Under the pieces are notes generated by a model. That model saw only the letters and a list, made by a program, of their open reading frames with translations, ran no database searches and was not told the DNA's origin. DNA of 64,000 bases from Arthrobacter_D sp015752045 (GTDB lineage Bacteria; Actinomycetota; Actinomycetes; Actinomycetales; Micrococcaceae). The stretch is taken from the NCBI RefSeq assembly GCF_015752045.1, contig NZ_JADOUS010000001.1, forward strand, positions 124,001 to 188,000, read 5' to 3'. The position numbers were made by a program, and so were the translations under genes. Within the stretch, counting starts at the first letter, position 1. Each line of letters opens with the position of its first letter. Below, in pieces: positions 18,997-28,704 of this stretch.

Positions 18997-19809
18997 TCAG
19001 CGCGTCACCAGCGCGGACGGTGCGACGGCGGCCGGGCCCGTCCACTGCGTGGGCAGCGGGAGGTCCACCTCGGGGCGCACGACGCCGACGATCTCGTCGA
19101 GGGCGCGCGCCGCGTACTTCTCCCCCACCCAGAGGTGCTTCGCGCCGTCGATACCGGCGACGTCGGCCTGCGGCACCCGCGCGAACCGGGCAGCCGCGTC
19201 CTCCGGCACCAGGTAGTCGTCGAACTCCGGTACCAGCACCTTCAGGGGCAGGCCGCTGGCACCCCAGGCGTCGAGGTCGGCGTCCCCCGCGCGGTGCAGC
19301 GGAGGCGACAGCAGGATAGCCCCCTCGACGAATTCCGCCACCGGGTCCCGGGCGCCGTACTTCAGGCACAGCTCGGTGCCGAAGGACCAGCCCACGAGCC
19401 AGATGTGGTGCAGGCCCTGCGCCACGGCCCAGTCCACCGCCGCCTGCAGGTCCAGCCGCTCGCCGTCGCCGCCGTCGAACTCCCCGTCGCTGCACCCGCG
19501 CGGCGAGCAGGTGCCGCGCGTGTTGAAGCGCAGGACGGCGATGTCCGCGAGGGCCGGCAGGCGGAAGGACGCCTTCCTGTAGACGTGGGAGTCCATGAAG
19601 CCGCCGTGCGTGGGCAGCGGGTGGAGCGTCACGAGGGTCGCCTTCGGGGTACGCCCGCCGGAGGGCGCGGCGAACTCCCCCACGAGCGTCAGCCCGTCCG
19701 CGGTGTGCAGTTCGATCTCCCGCCGATCGGCGGGCAGGACGGTGGACGCGCGGATCTCGATCGGCTCGTCGCTGGTCGTGAAGCTGTAGTCGGTGGTGTC
19801 GCTGGCCAT
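18997..19809 (-). CDS. Alpha/beta hydrolase
   Basis: Soluble hydrolase of 270 residues, DUF/YdeN-type organisation without a signal peptide. The nucleophile elbow is VGWSFGTE (Ser about 147). An oxyanion region is in TLHPLPTHGG, the acid is likely Asp in VPEFDDYLVPEDA, and the base is His in GAKHLWVGE. Similar proteins act on esters or serve as dienelactone-hydrolase relatives; the substrate cannot be told. The ATG at 19809 follows the region where similarity begins. Confidence 0.85.
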   Translation of the reverse strand: MASDTTDYSFTTSDEPIEIRASTVLPADRREIELHTADGLTLVGEFAAPSGGRTPKATLVTLHPLPTHGGFMDSHVYRKASFRLPALADIAVLRFNTRGTCSPRGCSDGEFDGGDGERLDLQAAVDWAVAQGLHHIWLVGWSFGTELCLKYGARDPVAEFVEGAILLSPPLHRAGDADLDAWGASGLPLKVLVPEFDDYLVPEDAAARFARVPQADVAGIDGAKHLWVGEKYAARALDEIVGVVRPEVDLPLPTQWTGPAAVAPSALVTR

Positions 19810-19885
19810 GCACCCCAGTCTAGGTCGGGCCGGCCCGGCGCCCGGCGCACGGCCACCGGTCCGTGCGCGCCGTGTCAGTGCCGTG

Positions 19886-20209
19886 TCAGTAGCGGAAGCT
19901 GCGCGTCTGCCAGCACCGCACGTGCCAGTGGCGGCGCTCGGCGAGCGCGGTCTGCGGACCGAACAGCGAGTCCTCCCGCCAGACGACGAGGTGCGCGATC
20001 CCCGGCTGGATGAAGGAATTGCAGCCCGGGCAGGTGTAGGTCTTGGCGGCGTTCCGCTCCGTGATGCGACGCACGGACCACTCGCCGTCGGGCGCGCTCT
20101 CGCGGCTGGGGATGCCCGCCCGGGCACGCTCGAGGTCCAGTTCGGGCGGCGGGGTCCACTTGCTCCGCGCACCACCACCGGGCCGGCTGGGTCGGTTGGA
20201 ACGGGGCAC
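19886..20209 (-). CDS. Conserved small protein with zinc-ribbon-like motif
   Basis: Actinobacterial protein of 107 residues often labelled ATP/GTP-binding protein, though no P-loop is visible here. A basic, Pro-rich N-terminus (1-30) precedes a domain with TYTCPGCNSFIQPG (CxxC, about 60-63) and a C-terminal RRHWHVRCWQ, together a plausible Cys2-His-Cys zinc site. This HNH-like spacing hints at nucleic-acid contact, but no catalytic claim is justified. It is divergent from nucS across 95 bp, an association seen in other actinobacteria. Confidence 0.75.
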   Translation of the reverse strand: MPRSNRPSRPGGGARSKWTPPPELDLERARAGIPSRESAPDGEWSVRRITERNAAKTYTCPGCNSFIQPGIAHLVVWREDSLFGPQTALAERRHWHVRCWQTRSFRY

Positions 20210-20304
20210 GGCTCCAGTCTGCCATCCGCCCGCGGCCCCGGCGGCCCCCCGTGGACCGCTCCCCGAATCATGCGCTGCGCACTCCGCCCGGTAGAGTCGT
20301 CCCC

Positions 20305-21000
20305 GTGCGTCTTGTCATTGCCCGCTGCTCCGTCGATTACATCGGCCGCCTCCGGGCGCATCTCCCGTTGGCCACCCGGCTCCTCATGGTGAAGTCGGAC
20401 GGCTCCGTGCTGGTGCACTCCGACGGCGGCTCCTACAAGCCCCTGAACTGGATGAGCCCGCCCGCGAGCCTGCGCGTGAGCGCACCCGACGACGCCGACC
20501 GCGCCGAGGGCATCACCGAGGTGTGGACCGTGCAGCACGCCAAGAGCGACGACCGGCTCGTCATCAACATCCGCGAGCACCTGCACGACTCCTCCCACGA
20601 CCTCGGCGTCGACCCGGGCCTGGTCAAGGACGGCGTGGAGGCCGATCTCCAGCGCCTCCTCGCCGAGCAGATCGAACTGCTGGGCGCAGGGTTCACGCTG
20701 ATCCGTCGGGAGTACATGACGGCCATCGGACCCGTGGACATCCTCGCCCGCGACGCCCAGGGCCGTACGGTGGCCATCGAGCTGAAGCGTCGCGGGGACA
20801 TCGACGGCGTCGAACAGCTCACCCGCTACCTCGAGCTGCTGAACCGGGATCCGCTCATGTCCCCCGTGCGCGGCGTGTTCGCCGCCCAGCAGATCAAGCC
20901 CCAAGCACGGGTCCTGGCCACGGACCGGGGCATCGACTGCCTGACGCTGGACTACGACGCCATGCGCGGCGTCGACGACAGCGCGTCCCGCCTCTTCTAG
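20305..21000 (+). CDS. nucS: Mismatch-specific endonuclease NucS/EndoMS
   Basis: Initiates the non-canonical mismatch repair of actinobacteria that lack MutS/MutL, by double-strand cutting at mismatches. The product has 231 residues from a GTG start (MRLVIARCSVDY is the conserved opening). Catalytic residues are visible as Asp145 (GPVDILARD) and Glu159/Lys161 (AIELKRR) of the RecB-like nuclease fold; Gln171 lies just after. The last residues, SASRLF, resemble the C-terminal beta-clamp-binding peptide described for corynebacterial EndoMS. It is followed 32 bp later by nagA. Confidence 0.94.
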   Translation: MRLVIARCSVDYIGRLRAHLPLATRLLMVKSDGSVLVHSDGGSYKPLNWMSPPASLRVSAPDDADRAEGITEVWTVQHAKSDDRLVINIREHLHDSSHDLGVDPGLVKDGVEADLQRLLAEQIELLGAGFTLIRREYMTAIGPVDILARDAQGRTVAIELKRRGDIDGVEQLTRYLELLNRDPLMSPVRGVFAAQQIKPQARVLATDRGIDCLTLDYDAMRGVDDSASRLF

Positions 21001-21032
21001 GGACGCTGCGTCCGGCCCCCTACACTCGGACC

Positions 21033-22241
21033 ATGGCTCTCTCCAGCAGAACGCCCACAGCCCTGTCCGGACGCATGGTGACCGGCGCGGGGATCATCGA
21101 CGACGGCGTCCTGCGGTGGGAGGGCTCACGCATCACCGAGGCCGGGTCGGCGAACGGCGGAGCCCCCGTGGAGCAGCTGCCCGAGGGCTACCTCATCCTC
21201 CCGGGGCTCATCGACCTGCACTGCCACGGGGCCGGCGGAGGCGACTTCACCTCGGGCTCTGACGCCGACATCGCCGGCGCGGCGGCCCACCTGCATCGCA
21301 GCGGTTCGACGACGGTGCTCGCGAGTACGTGTGCGGCGCCGCTGGCGGAGCTCGAGGCCGCTTTCGGCCGGCTCGCGGCGGCCGCGGAGTCGGGGCTGAT
21401 CGCCGGCATCCATGCCGAGGGTCCGTTCCTGTCCAGGAAGCGCCACGGCGCCCACGACCCGGCGTTCCTGATCCTGCCCACGCAGGAGGACATCTCCCGG
21501 CTCGTCACCGCGGGCCGGGGACATCTCGCGTCGATGACCTACGCCCCGGAACTGCCGGGCTGCGACGTCCTGGTCTACGAGCTCGTGACACACGGGGTCA
21601 TCCCCTCGATCGGGCACACGGACAGCTCCACCGAGGAGACCTCGGACGCCCTGGACCTCATCAACGAGGAGCTCGCCTCGACCGGTTTCGCGGGCTTCAG
21701 CGGACGGCCGACGGCCACCCACCTGTTCAATGCGATGCCCGTGACCCACCACCGCTCACCCGGACCGGTACCGCTGCTGCTGCAGCGGGCACGCGCCGGG
21801 GAGATCGCCGTCGAGCTCATCGCGGACAACGTCCATCTCCACCCCGAGACGGTGCGGATGGCCTTCACGGTCGCGGGTTCCGAGAACATCTGCCTCGTCA
21901 GCGACTCCACCGCGGTGGCGGGCCGCGCGTCGGGCGAGTACCGCCTCGGACACAGCGCCATCACCGTCATCGACGGTGCGGCCGTCCTCACGGCCACGGG
22001 CGTCCTGGCCGGTGGTGCGGGGAGCCTGCTGGACATCGTGAGGTGCACGGTCGAGGCGGGGGTCGACGTCGTCCACGCGGTGCGCTCGGCGACCGCCGTC
22101 CCCGCAGCGGTGCTGGGGCTCTCCGACGAGGTCGGCAGCCTCCGTCTCGGGCTGCGCGCCGACGCTGTCGTGGTGTCGCCCGATCTCCGGCTCAAGGGCG
22201 TGCTGCGCGACGGGACGTGGGTCAGACCGATCGAGGACTGA
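21033..22241 (+). CDS. nagA: N-acetylglucosamine-6-phosphate deacetylase
   Basis: Removes the acetyl group of GlcNAc-6-P, feeding amino sugars from wall recycling or chitin into central metabolism; amidohydrolase fold, 402 residues. Metal-binding HxH is His63/His65 in GLIDLHCHG. The metal-bridging Glu is in GIHAEGPFLS, and ATHLFNAM and SDSTAVAG give the remaining His and the catalytic Asp. No nagB (deaminase) is in the window, so the partner enzyme is encoded elsewhere. Convergent with DUF2550. Confidence 0.9.
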   Translation: MALSSRTPTALSGRMVTGAGIIDDGVLRWEGSRITEAGSANGGAPVEQLPEGYLILPGLIDLHCHGAGGGDFTSGSDADIAGAAAHLHRSGSTTVLASTCAAPLAELEAAFGRLAAAAESGLIAGIHAEGPFLSRKRHGAHDPAFLILPTQEDISRLVTAGRGHLASMTYAPELPGCDVLVYELVTHGVIPSIGHTDSSTEETSDALDLINEELASTGFAGFSGRPTATHLFNAMPVTHHRSPGPVPLLLQRARAGEIAVELIADNVHLHPETVRMAFTVAGSENICLVSDSTAVAGRASGEYRLGHSAITVIDGAAVLTATGVLAGGAGSLLDIVRCTVEAGVDVVHAVRSATAVPAAVLGLSDEVGSLRLGLRADAVVVSPDLRLKGVLRDGTWVRPIED

Positions 22242-22277
22242 GCCCCTCGCCTCGGGGACGGCTCCGCGGAAGGGACG

Positions 22278-22709
22278 TCAGCGCCAGGTCCCGATGCCGA
22301 TGACCGGGCCGGCCTCGATCCATGAGGAGAGGCCCGCGTACACGTCGTAGCGCATCGCGATGTCGAACGCCTCGCCCTCGTGGGCCAGCTGGACGATGAT
22401 CGCCCCCGGCTGGACGCGCACCCGTTCGGCCTCCGTGGGCGCCCGCCAGCCCTCGACCTCGAGCGAGCTCCGCAGGAAACGGAATTTGGGGATGGGACTC
22501 AGCGACAGCAGGCTGAGCCATTCCAGGTGATTGTCCGTATAACGACAAACCCCCACCCGCCATCCCTTGGGAGGGAGGCGGATGGAGGCGTCGAACGTGC
22601 CGAGGGCACGGTTCAGGTGGAACCGTCGGAGGAGGAATGCTCCGATCACGAGCACGAGCAGGCCGAAGACGACCGCAAGGCAGATGAACGTCACACCCAG
22701 TGCCTCCAT
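22278..22709 (-). CDS. DUF2550 domain protein
   Basis: Single-pass membrane protein of 143 residues. Residues 3-28 are a membrane helix, followed by RRFHLNRALGTFDASIRLP and a small beta-rich cytoplasmic domain (about 40-143). It is the standard gene after atpC in actinobacteria (Rv1312 position in mycobacteria) and lies 10 bp from atpC here, so it is the last gene of the ATP synthase transcript. Function unknown; a link to ATP synthase rests only on gene order. Confidence 0.85.
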   Translation of the reverse strand: MEALGVTFICLAVVFGLLVLVIGAFLLRRFHLNRALGTFDASIRLPPKGWRVGVCRYTDNHLEWLSLLSLSPIPKFRFLRSSLEVEGWRAPTEAERVRVQPGAIIVQLAHEGEAFDIAMRYDVYAGLSSWIEAGPVIGIGTWR

Positions 22710-22719
22710 GCTGGGAGGC

Positions 22720-23013
22720 CTAGGCGGATTCCGGAGTCACCGAACCGCCGACCTTGGCGTTGTCCGCCACGATCACGACGCGGTTGGAATCGACCGAGAA
22801 GAAGCCTCCATCCACGCCGACGACCAGGCGCTCGCCGCTGACCGGCTCCACCGAGATCTCCCCGGCTTCGAGGATCGCGAGGATCGGTGCGTGACCGGGA
22901 AGGATCCCGATCTGCCCGTTCGACGTGCGTGCGTTGACCTTGCGCGCCGCGCCCGACCACACGAAGTGGTCGGCCGCGACAACTTCGACTTCGAGTTCGC
23001 CCTGTGATGCCAT
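22720..23013 (-). CDS. atpC: ATP synthase F1 epsilon subunit
   Basis: Rotor-stalk subunit of 97 residues. Only the N-terminal beta-sandwich domain is present (LEVEVVAADHFVWSG, then GQIGILPGHAPILAILEAG). The two-helix inhibitory C-terminal domain of the E. coli protein is reduced to nearly nothing, as in several actinobacteria. It is 5 bp after atpD. Confidence 0.94.
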   Translation of the reverse strand: MASQGELEVEVVAADHFVWSGAARKVNARTSNGQIGILPGHAPILAILEAGEISVEPVSGERLVVGVDGGFFSVDSNRVVIVADNAKVGGSVTPESA

Positions 23014-23018
23014 GGGCT

Positions 23019-24482
23019 TTACTTACCGGTCTGCTGTTGGATCTTGGCCCACTGGCGCTCGACGTCATCGAGTCCGCCGATGTTGAAGAACGCCTGCTCC
23101 GCGATGTGGTCGAGGTCGCCGTTGCAGATCGCCGAGAAGCCCTCGATGGTGTCCTTGATGGAGACCGTCGAGCCCTCCACGCCGGTGAACTGCTTCGCGG
23201 TGTAGGTGTTCTGCGAGAGGAACTGCTGGATGCGGCGCGCACGCGCGACGACGACCTTGTCCTCTTCGCTGAGCTCGTCGATGCCGAGGATCGCGATGAT
23301 GTCCTGCAGTTCCTTGTTCTTCTGCAGGATCTGCTTCACGCGGACGGCCGTGGTGTAGTGATCATGGCCGATGTACTGCGGATCCAGGATGCGCGAGGTC
23401 GACGCGAGGGGGTCCACGGCCGGGTACAGGCCACGGGACGCGATCTCGCGGGAGAGCTCGGTGGTCGCATCGAGGTGCGCGAAGGTGGTGGCCGGCGCCG
23501 GGTCGGTGTAATCGTCGGCGGGGACGTAGATCGCCTGCATCGACGTGATCGAGTGGCCCTTGGTCGAGGTGATGCGCTCCTGGAGGAGACCCATCTCGTC
23601 GGCCAGGTTCGGCTGGTAGCCCACGGCGGACGGCATGCGGCCCAGCAGGGTCGACACCTCGGAACCCGCCTGCGTGAACCGGAAGATGTTGTCGATGAAG
23701 AGCAGCACGTCCTGGTTCTGCACATCGCGGAAGTACTCCGCCATGGTCAGGGCCGAGAGCGCCACGCGGAGGCGCGTTCCGGGCGGCTCGTCCATCTGGC
23801 CGAAGACGAGCGCGGTGTCCTTCAGGACGCCCGCCTCTTCCATCTCCACCCAGAGGTCGTTGCCCTCACGGGTACGCTCGCCCACACCGGCGAACACCGA
23901 GGTGCCGCCGAAGTTACGGGCCACACGCGTGATCATCTCCTGGATGAGCACGGTCTTGCCGACACCGGCGCCGCCGAACAGGCCGATTTTTCCGCCCTTG
24001 ATGTACGGGGTGAGAAGGTCGATGACCTTGATGCCGGTCTCCAGCATCTCCGTGGATCCCTCGAGGGTAGCGAAGGCCGGGGGCTTGCGGTGGATCGGCC
24101 AGCGCTCGGTGATCTGCAGCTCGGACTCGTCGACGTCGAGCGGCTGGCCCAGGACGTTGAAGATGTGTCCCTTGACGCCGTCGCCGACGGGGACGGAGAT
24201 CGCCGCACCGGTGTCCTGCACCACGGTCCCCCGGACGAGGCCGTCGGTGGCCTGCAGGGAGATAGCGCGCACGAGGTTGTCGCCGAGGTGCTGCGAGACC
24301 TCGAAGGTGATCAGGCGGGTCTCACCGTTGAGAGTGATCTCGGTGGTGAGGGCGTTGTACATTGCGGGGATTGCGTCGGCCGGGAACTCGACGTCGACAA
24401 CCGGGCCGATGACACGTGCAATACGGCCGGTGGCGCCGGGGGCAACTGAGTCCGTACCGTGTTCAACAGTCTGGGCAGTCAT
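23019..24482 (-). CDS. atpD: ATP synthase F1 beta subunit
   Basis: Catalytic subunit of 487 residues. Walker A GGAGVGKT is at about 170-177, the catalytic Glu is in GERTREGND, and Walker B is in VLLFIDNIFRF; the ALSALTMAEYFRD region is the DELSEED-side helix context. A GTG three codons upstream (24491) could also start translation; ATG at 24482 directly follows GAGAGAG. It lies between atpG and atpC in the canonical order. Confidence 0.96.
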   Translation of the reverse strand: MTAQTVEHGTDSVAPGATGRIARVIGPVVDVEFPADAIPAMYNALTTEITLNGETRLITFEVSQHLGDNLVRAISLQATDGLVRGTVVQDTGAAISVPVGDGVKGHIFNVLGQPLDVDESELQITERWPIHRKPPAFATLEGSTEMLETGIKVIDLLTPYIKGGKIGLFGGAGVGKTVLIQEMITRVARNFGGTSVFAGVGERTREGNDLWVEMEEAGVLKDTALVFGQMDEPPGTRLRVALSALTMAEYFRDVQNQDVLLFIDNIFRFTQAGSEVSTLLGRMPSAVGYQPNLADEMGLLQERITSTKGHSITSMQAIYVPADDYTDPAPATTFAHLDATTELSREIASRGLYPAVDPLASTSRILDPQYIGHDHYTTAVRVKQILQKNKELQDIIAILGIDELSEEDKVVVARARRIQQFLSQNTYTAKQFTGVEGSTVSIKDTIEGFSAICNGDLDHIAEQAFFNIGGLDDVERQWAKIQQQTGK

Positions 24483-24567
24483 CTCTCTCACTTCATTTAC
24501 GTAGATGGCGTGGAACTAAGTCTAGCTGTGCACCCGGCACCCTCGAGGGCCCGGATGGGGAGGTGCG

Positions 24568-25461
24568 TCAGGAGGCGTTCAGTGCGTCCGCGCCGGCCAC
24601 GATCTCCGAGAGCTCCTGGGTGATCTCGGCCTGGCGGGCGGTGTTGCGGAGGCGGGTGTACTTCTTGATCAGCTCTGTCGCGTTGTCGCCCGCGGACTTC
24701 ATCGCCCGCTGGCGGGCGGCGAGCTCGCTCGCTGCCGCCTGGAGCATGGCGGCGAAGATGCGCGATTCGATGTAGCGCGGCAGGAGGGCGTCCAGGACCT
24801 GCTCGGGCTCCGGCTCGTACTCGTACAGCGGCAGGAGGTCACCCTCCTGGGTCACTTCCTCCTCCACGACCTCGAGCGGGAGCAGGCGCATGACCGACGG
24901 CTCCTGCACGACCATGGAGCGGAACTTCGTGTAGACGACGTGGATCTCGTCCACTCCGCCGTCCTCGTAGTCCTTCAGGAACGCCGCGAGCAGCGCCTCG
25001 CCGATCTCGCGTGCCGTGGAGAACTCGGGGGCGTCGGTGGAACCCGTCCAGACCTTCTCGTAGTCGCGGCCGCGGAAATCGAAGTACACCTGGGACTTCC
25101 GGCCGACCAGGAAGGCCTGGATCTCCTTGCCCTCCGACCGGAGCGTCTCGAAGAGACCCTCCGCCTGCTTGAGCGCACTGGCCGAGTACGAGCCGGCGAG
25201 ACCGCGATCCGAGGTCATCACCAGGACGGCGGCACGACGGACTTCACCGTGCTCGGTGGTCAGCGGGTGGTCGATTTCAGACTGCGACGACACGGCCGAA
25301 ACGGCACGGGTGATCGCGTTGGCGTACGGCAGTGCCGACGCGACTCGCGAGCGTGCCTTGCCGATGCGAGAAGTCGCGATCAGCTCCATCGCCTTGAAGA
25401 TCTTCCGCGTCGACGTGGTCGAGGCGATCTTCTGGCGGTAGACCCGGATCTGGGCTCCCAT
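24568..25461 (-). CDS. atpG: ATP synthase F1 gamma subunit
   Basis: Central rotor shaft of 297 residues. The N-terminal helix is MGAQIRVYRQKIASTTSTRKI, with the conserved MTSDRGLAGSYSA motif mid-chain and the C-terminal helix MKSAGDNATELIKKYTRLRNTARQAEITQEL. Both end helices form the coiled coil inside the alpha3beta3 ring. It is encoded between atpA and atpD. Confidence 0.96.
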   Translation of the reverse strand: MGAQIRVYRQKIASTTSTRKIFKAMELIATSRIGKARSRVASALPYANAITRAVSAVSSQSEIDHPLTTEHGEVRRAAVLVMTSDRGLAGSYSASALKQAEGLFETLRSEGKEIQAFLVGRKSQVYFDFRGRDYEKVWTGSTDAPEFSTAREIGEALLAAFLKDYEDGGVDEIHVVYTKFRSMVVQEPSVMRLLPLEVVEEEVTQEGDLLPLYEYEPEPEQVLDALLPRYIESRIFAAMLQAAASELAARQRAMKSAGDNATELIKKYTRLRNTARQAEITQELSEIVAGADALNAS

Positions 25462-25553
25462 TCTTGTCCTTTCCTTCGCCCCCGCTACGGGAAGCGATCA
25501 GGCCAGGGTCCTGCGGACGGGAGGGGCCGGGCCCCTCCCGTCCTGCAGATCCT

Positions 25554-27188
25554 CTAGCGCTTCTGTCGAACGATCTTTTCCTGCTCGACCGAATCCGCGT
25601 CGATCGCCTGGAATTCCTCGTGACCTGCACCGAAGCCGTCCGCCCCGGCACCGAAGAAGCCCTGCTTGAATCCGATGATCTGCGACTTCAGCTCCTCGGC
25701 GGTCGAGTCCTCGAGCTTGCCCGTCTGGGCGAGCGTGGTGAGGATCTGCGACTTGTGTCCAAGGTGCTCCAGGAATTCCGTCTCGAAACGGTTGATGTCC
25801 TCCACCGGGACATCATCGAGGTAGCCGTTGGTACCGGCCCAGATGGACACGACCTGCTGCTCGACCGGCATCGGCGAGTACTGGCCCTGCTTGAGCAGTT
25901 CCATCAGGCGTGCACCGCGGGTCAGCTGCTGGCGTGACGCCGCATCCAGGTCCGAGGCGAACATGGCGAAGGCCTGCATGTCGCGGTACTGGGCAAGGTC
26001 GAGCTTCAACGTGCCCGAGACCTTCTTCATCGACTTCACCTGGGCGGCACCGCCCACGCGGGACACCGACACGCCGACGTCCACGGCGGGACGCTGGTTG
26101 GCGTTGAAGAGATCCGACTGCAGGAAGATCTGGCCGTCGGTGATGGAGATGACGTTCGTCGGGATGTACGCCGAGACGTCGTTCGCCTTCGTCTCGACGA
26201 GCGGGAGACCCGTCATCGAACCGGCACCGAGTTCGTCGGAGAGCTTGGCGCAACGCTCGAGCAGGCGGGAGTGCAGGTAGAACACGTCACCCGGGTAGGC
26301 TTCGCGTCCCGGCGGGCGCCGCAGCAGCAGGGACACCGCACGGTAGGCCTCGGCCTGCTTCGACAGATCGTCGAACACGATGAGGACGTGCTTGCCGCCG
26401 TACATCCAGTGCTGCCCGATGGCGGAACCGGCGTAGGGGGCGAGGTACTTGAAGCCCGCGGGGTCGGAGGCAGGAGACGCGACGATGGTCGTGTACTCCA
26501 GGGCACCCTTGTCCTCGAGGGTCTGGCGCACGGCGGCGATGGTCGATGCCTTCTGGCCGATCGCCACGTAGATGCAGCGGACCTGCTTGTTCACGTCGCC
26601 GGAAGCCCAGTTGGCCTTCTGGTTGATGATCGTGTCCACCGCGATCGCGGTCTTGCCGGTCTGGCGGTCACCGATGATCAGCTGGCGCTGTCCACGGCCG
26701 ATCGGGATCATGGCGTCGATGGCCTTGAGCCCGGTCTGCATGGGCTCGTGCACCGACTTGCGCTGCGTGACGCCGGGAGCCTGGGTCTCGAGTGCACGGC
26801 GGCCTTCGGCGACGATCTCGCCGAGGTCGTCGATCGGCTGGCCCAGGGGGTCGACGACGCGACCGAGGAAGGCGTCACCGACGGGGACCGAGAGGATCTC
26901 GCCCGTGCGGTGTACTTCCTGGCCTTCTTCGATTCCGTTGTAGTCACCGAGCACGACGACACCGATTTCACGGGTGTCGAGGTTCTGGGCGAGTCCGAGC
27001 GTGCCGTCCTCGAACCGCAGCAGCTCATTGGCCATGACGGAGGGAAGACCCTCGACACGGGCAATGCCGTCGCTGGCGGTGGTCACGCGGCCGACTTCGA
27101 CGCGCTCCGCGTTTCCGGGCTCGTAGGACGCCGCAAAGTCGTTCAACGCACTACGGACGTCTTCGGCGTTGATGGTCAATTCGGCCAT
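25554..27188 (-). CDS. atpA: ATP synthase F1 alpha subunit
   Basis: Non-catalytic nucleotide-binding subunit of 544 residues. Walker A GDRQTGKT is at 173-180; VLIVFDDLSKQA is the Walker B region and LLRRPPGREAYPGDVFYLHSR the conserved central block. The C-terminal tail of about 30 residues is Gly/Ala-rich (FFGAGADGFGAGHEEF), longer than in E. coli and typical of actinobacteria. Confidence 0.96.
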   Translation of the reverse strand: MAELTINAEDVRSALNDFAASYEPGNAERVEVGRVTTASDGIARVEGLPSVMANELLRFEDGTLGLAQNLDTREIGVVVLGDYNGIEEGQEVHRTGEILSVPVGDAFLGRVVDPLGQPIDDLGEIVAEGRRALETQAPGVTQRKSVHEPMQTGLKAIDAMIPIGRGQRQLIIGDRQTGKTAIAVDTIINQKANWASGDVNKQVRCIYVAIGQKASTIAAVRQTLEDKGALEYTTIVASPASDPAGFKYLAPYAGSAIGQHWMYGGKHVLIVFDDLSKQAEAYRAVSLLLRRPPGREAYPGDVFYLHSRLLERCAKLSDELGAGSMTGLPLVETKANDVSAYIPTNVISITDGQIFLQSDLFNANQRPAVDVGVSVSRVGGAAQVKSMKKVSGTLKLDLAQYRDMQAFAMFASDLDAASRQQLTRGARLMELLKQGQYSPMPVEQQVVSIWAGTNGYLDDVPVEDINRFETEFLEHLGHKSQILTTLAQTGKLEDSTAEELKSQIIGFKQGFFGAGADGFGAGHEEFQAIDADSVEQEKIVRQKR

Positions 27189-27287
27189 CTCAGTCCCTGC
27201 TCTCCTGTGTTGTGATCACCATGGGATGCGTGGCGACCGGTGTGTGATTCAGTGGGTGTGGCGCGGAACGGACGGGGCGCGGGCGCC

Positions 27288-28100
27288 CTATCCTGCCAGC
27301 TTGCGGCGGAGTTCGGACAGCCGCGTGATGACGGTCGAATCGACCATCTCGTCTCCTACGCTGACTCGGACTCCGCCGATCAGTGCGGGGTCTACCTTGA
27401 CGTTGACCTTGAGCTCGCGGCCGTACATGCCGTTCAGACCGGACTCCAGCCGTTCGAGCTGAGTTGCCGTCAGCGGACGGGTGACGCTGACGTTGGCAAT
27501 CCAGCGCTGCTGGCGCGCGGCGACCAGTTCGAGGAACCGTTCGACGAGGATCGCGGGCTTCAGCCCGCGCGGTGAGCGCACGGCCTGGGTCATGAGCAGC
27601 CTGCCTGCGGGCCCGGCCTGCGGCACGAGCTTCAGGCCGAGGGCGACCTTCGCCTCCGGGCTGGCCTGCGCATCCGAGAGCGCCCTCTGCAGGGCGTGGT
27701 CGGAAGCGACCACCTGCGTGAAGGCGTACAGCTCGTTCTCGAGCCGGTCCAGGCCCTCCACACCGCTGCCCTGCTCGGCCACCGCGATGACCACGGTCGC
27801 CGCGAGGGTCTCCAGGGCGTCACCGATGTCGCGGGCGTTGGCCCAGCGCTCGCTGACGAGGTCCTTGACCACGGCTGCGGCGTCGGACGAGACGCGGCCG
27901 GCGATGAGCTGGTCCACCAGCACTGCCTTGTCCTTGCCGCTGCGGGACGGGTCCGTGAGTGCGCGGCGCAGGCCGGCGTTGCTGTCGAGGATCGACAGCA
28001 CGCCGAACAGCTCCTCTGCGAGGCTCAGGCTTGCGCCCTGGAGGCGGGCCTCCAACCCTTCACGGACGGTTGCCAGGGACTGGCTCGATACTCCTGCCAT
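27288..28100 (-). CDS. atpH: ATP synthase F1 delta subunit
   Basis: Peripheral-stalk subunit of 270 residues. This is about 90 longer than the E. coli protein because of an extended N-terminal region, as usual in Micrococcales. The conserved C-terminal part reads NVSVTRPLTATQLERLE, then GGVRVSVGDEMVDSTVITRLSEL. Its start codon shares one base with the atpF stop (TAATG), indicating coupled translation. Confidence 0.94.
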   Translation of the reverse strand: MAGVSSQSLATVREGLEARLQGASLSLAEELFGVLSILDSNAGLRRALTDPSRSGKDKAVLVDQLIAGRVSSDAAAVVKDLVSERWANARDIGDALETLAATVVIAVAEQGSGVEGLDRLENELYAFTQVVASDHALQRALSDAQASPEAKVALGLKLVPQAGPAGRLLMTQAVRSPRGLKPAILVERFLELVAARQQRWIANVSVTRPLTATQLERLESGLNGMYGRELKVNVKVDPALIGGVRVSVGDEMVDSTVITRLSELRRKLAG

Positions 28101-28654
28101 TACTTCGCTGCACCTGCGCTCTGCGACGAAGTCTCGAGGTCGGCGAGGAAACGGTCGACGACGCGGGACGAGCGGGCGTCATCGGCGAGGGACTCCCCGA
28201 CGATCCGGCTCGCGAGGTCGGTCGCGAGCGTGCCGACCTCCGCGCGGAGCGAGACCACTGCGGCCTGGCGCTCTGCCTCGATCTGTACATGGGCCTGCTC
28301 GGAGATGCGCGCCGACTCGGCAGCCGCCTTCTCCTTCAGGTCCGCGAGGATCTGGGCACCTTCGGCGCGTGCTTCCTCACGGATGCGGTTGGCCTCGGTG
28401 CGGGCATCCACAAGCTGCTGCTTGTACTGTTCCAGCGCCGCGTTGGCTTCCGCCTGGGCGGCTTCCGCCTTGGCGATGCCACCCTCGATGGCAGCTGTGC
28501 GTTCTTCGAACGTCTTCTCGAATGCCGGCATGACGTACTTGATGACGATGAACATCAGCACGGCGAAGCCGACCAACGTCACGAGGAACTCCCACCAATT
28601 CGGTGCGAGCGGGCTGGAGCCCTCCTCCGCCGCCATAATCGCTGCGTTAAGCAT
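28100..28654 (-). CDS. atpF: ATP synthase Fo b subunit
   Basis: Peripheral-stalk subunit of 184 residues. One membrane helix (about 24-45, EFLVTLVGFAVLMFIVIKYVM) is followed by a long charged coiled coil rich in Ala, Glu and Lys to the C-terminus. Contacts the delta and a subunits. Confidence 0.95.
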   Translation of the reverse strand: MLNAAIMAAEEGSSPLAPNWWEFLVTLVGFAVLMFIVIKYVMPAFEKTFEERTAAIEGGIAKAEAAQAEANAALEQYKQQLVDARTEANRIREEARAEGAQILADLKEKAAAESARISEQAHVQIEAERQAAVVSLRAEVGTLATDLASRIVGESLADDARSSRVVDRFLADLETSSQSAGAAK

Positions 28655-28704
28655 TTTTCACCCGTCTTTCTTCAGCTTGTCTTCGGTCGGTCAGGGCGGC
28701 CTTG

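Noticed and set aside
22240..22264. Possible bulged hairpin between nagA and DUF2550
   Set aside because: The outer 5-bp stem is perfect but the interior pairs poorly and no T-run follows; not listed as a terminator.
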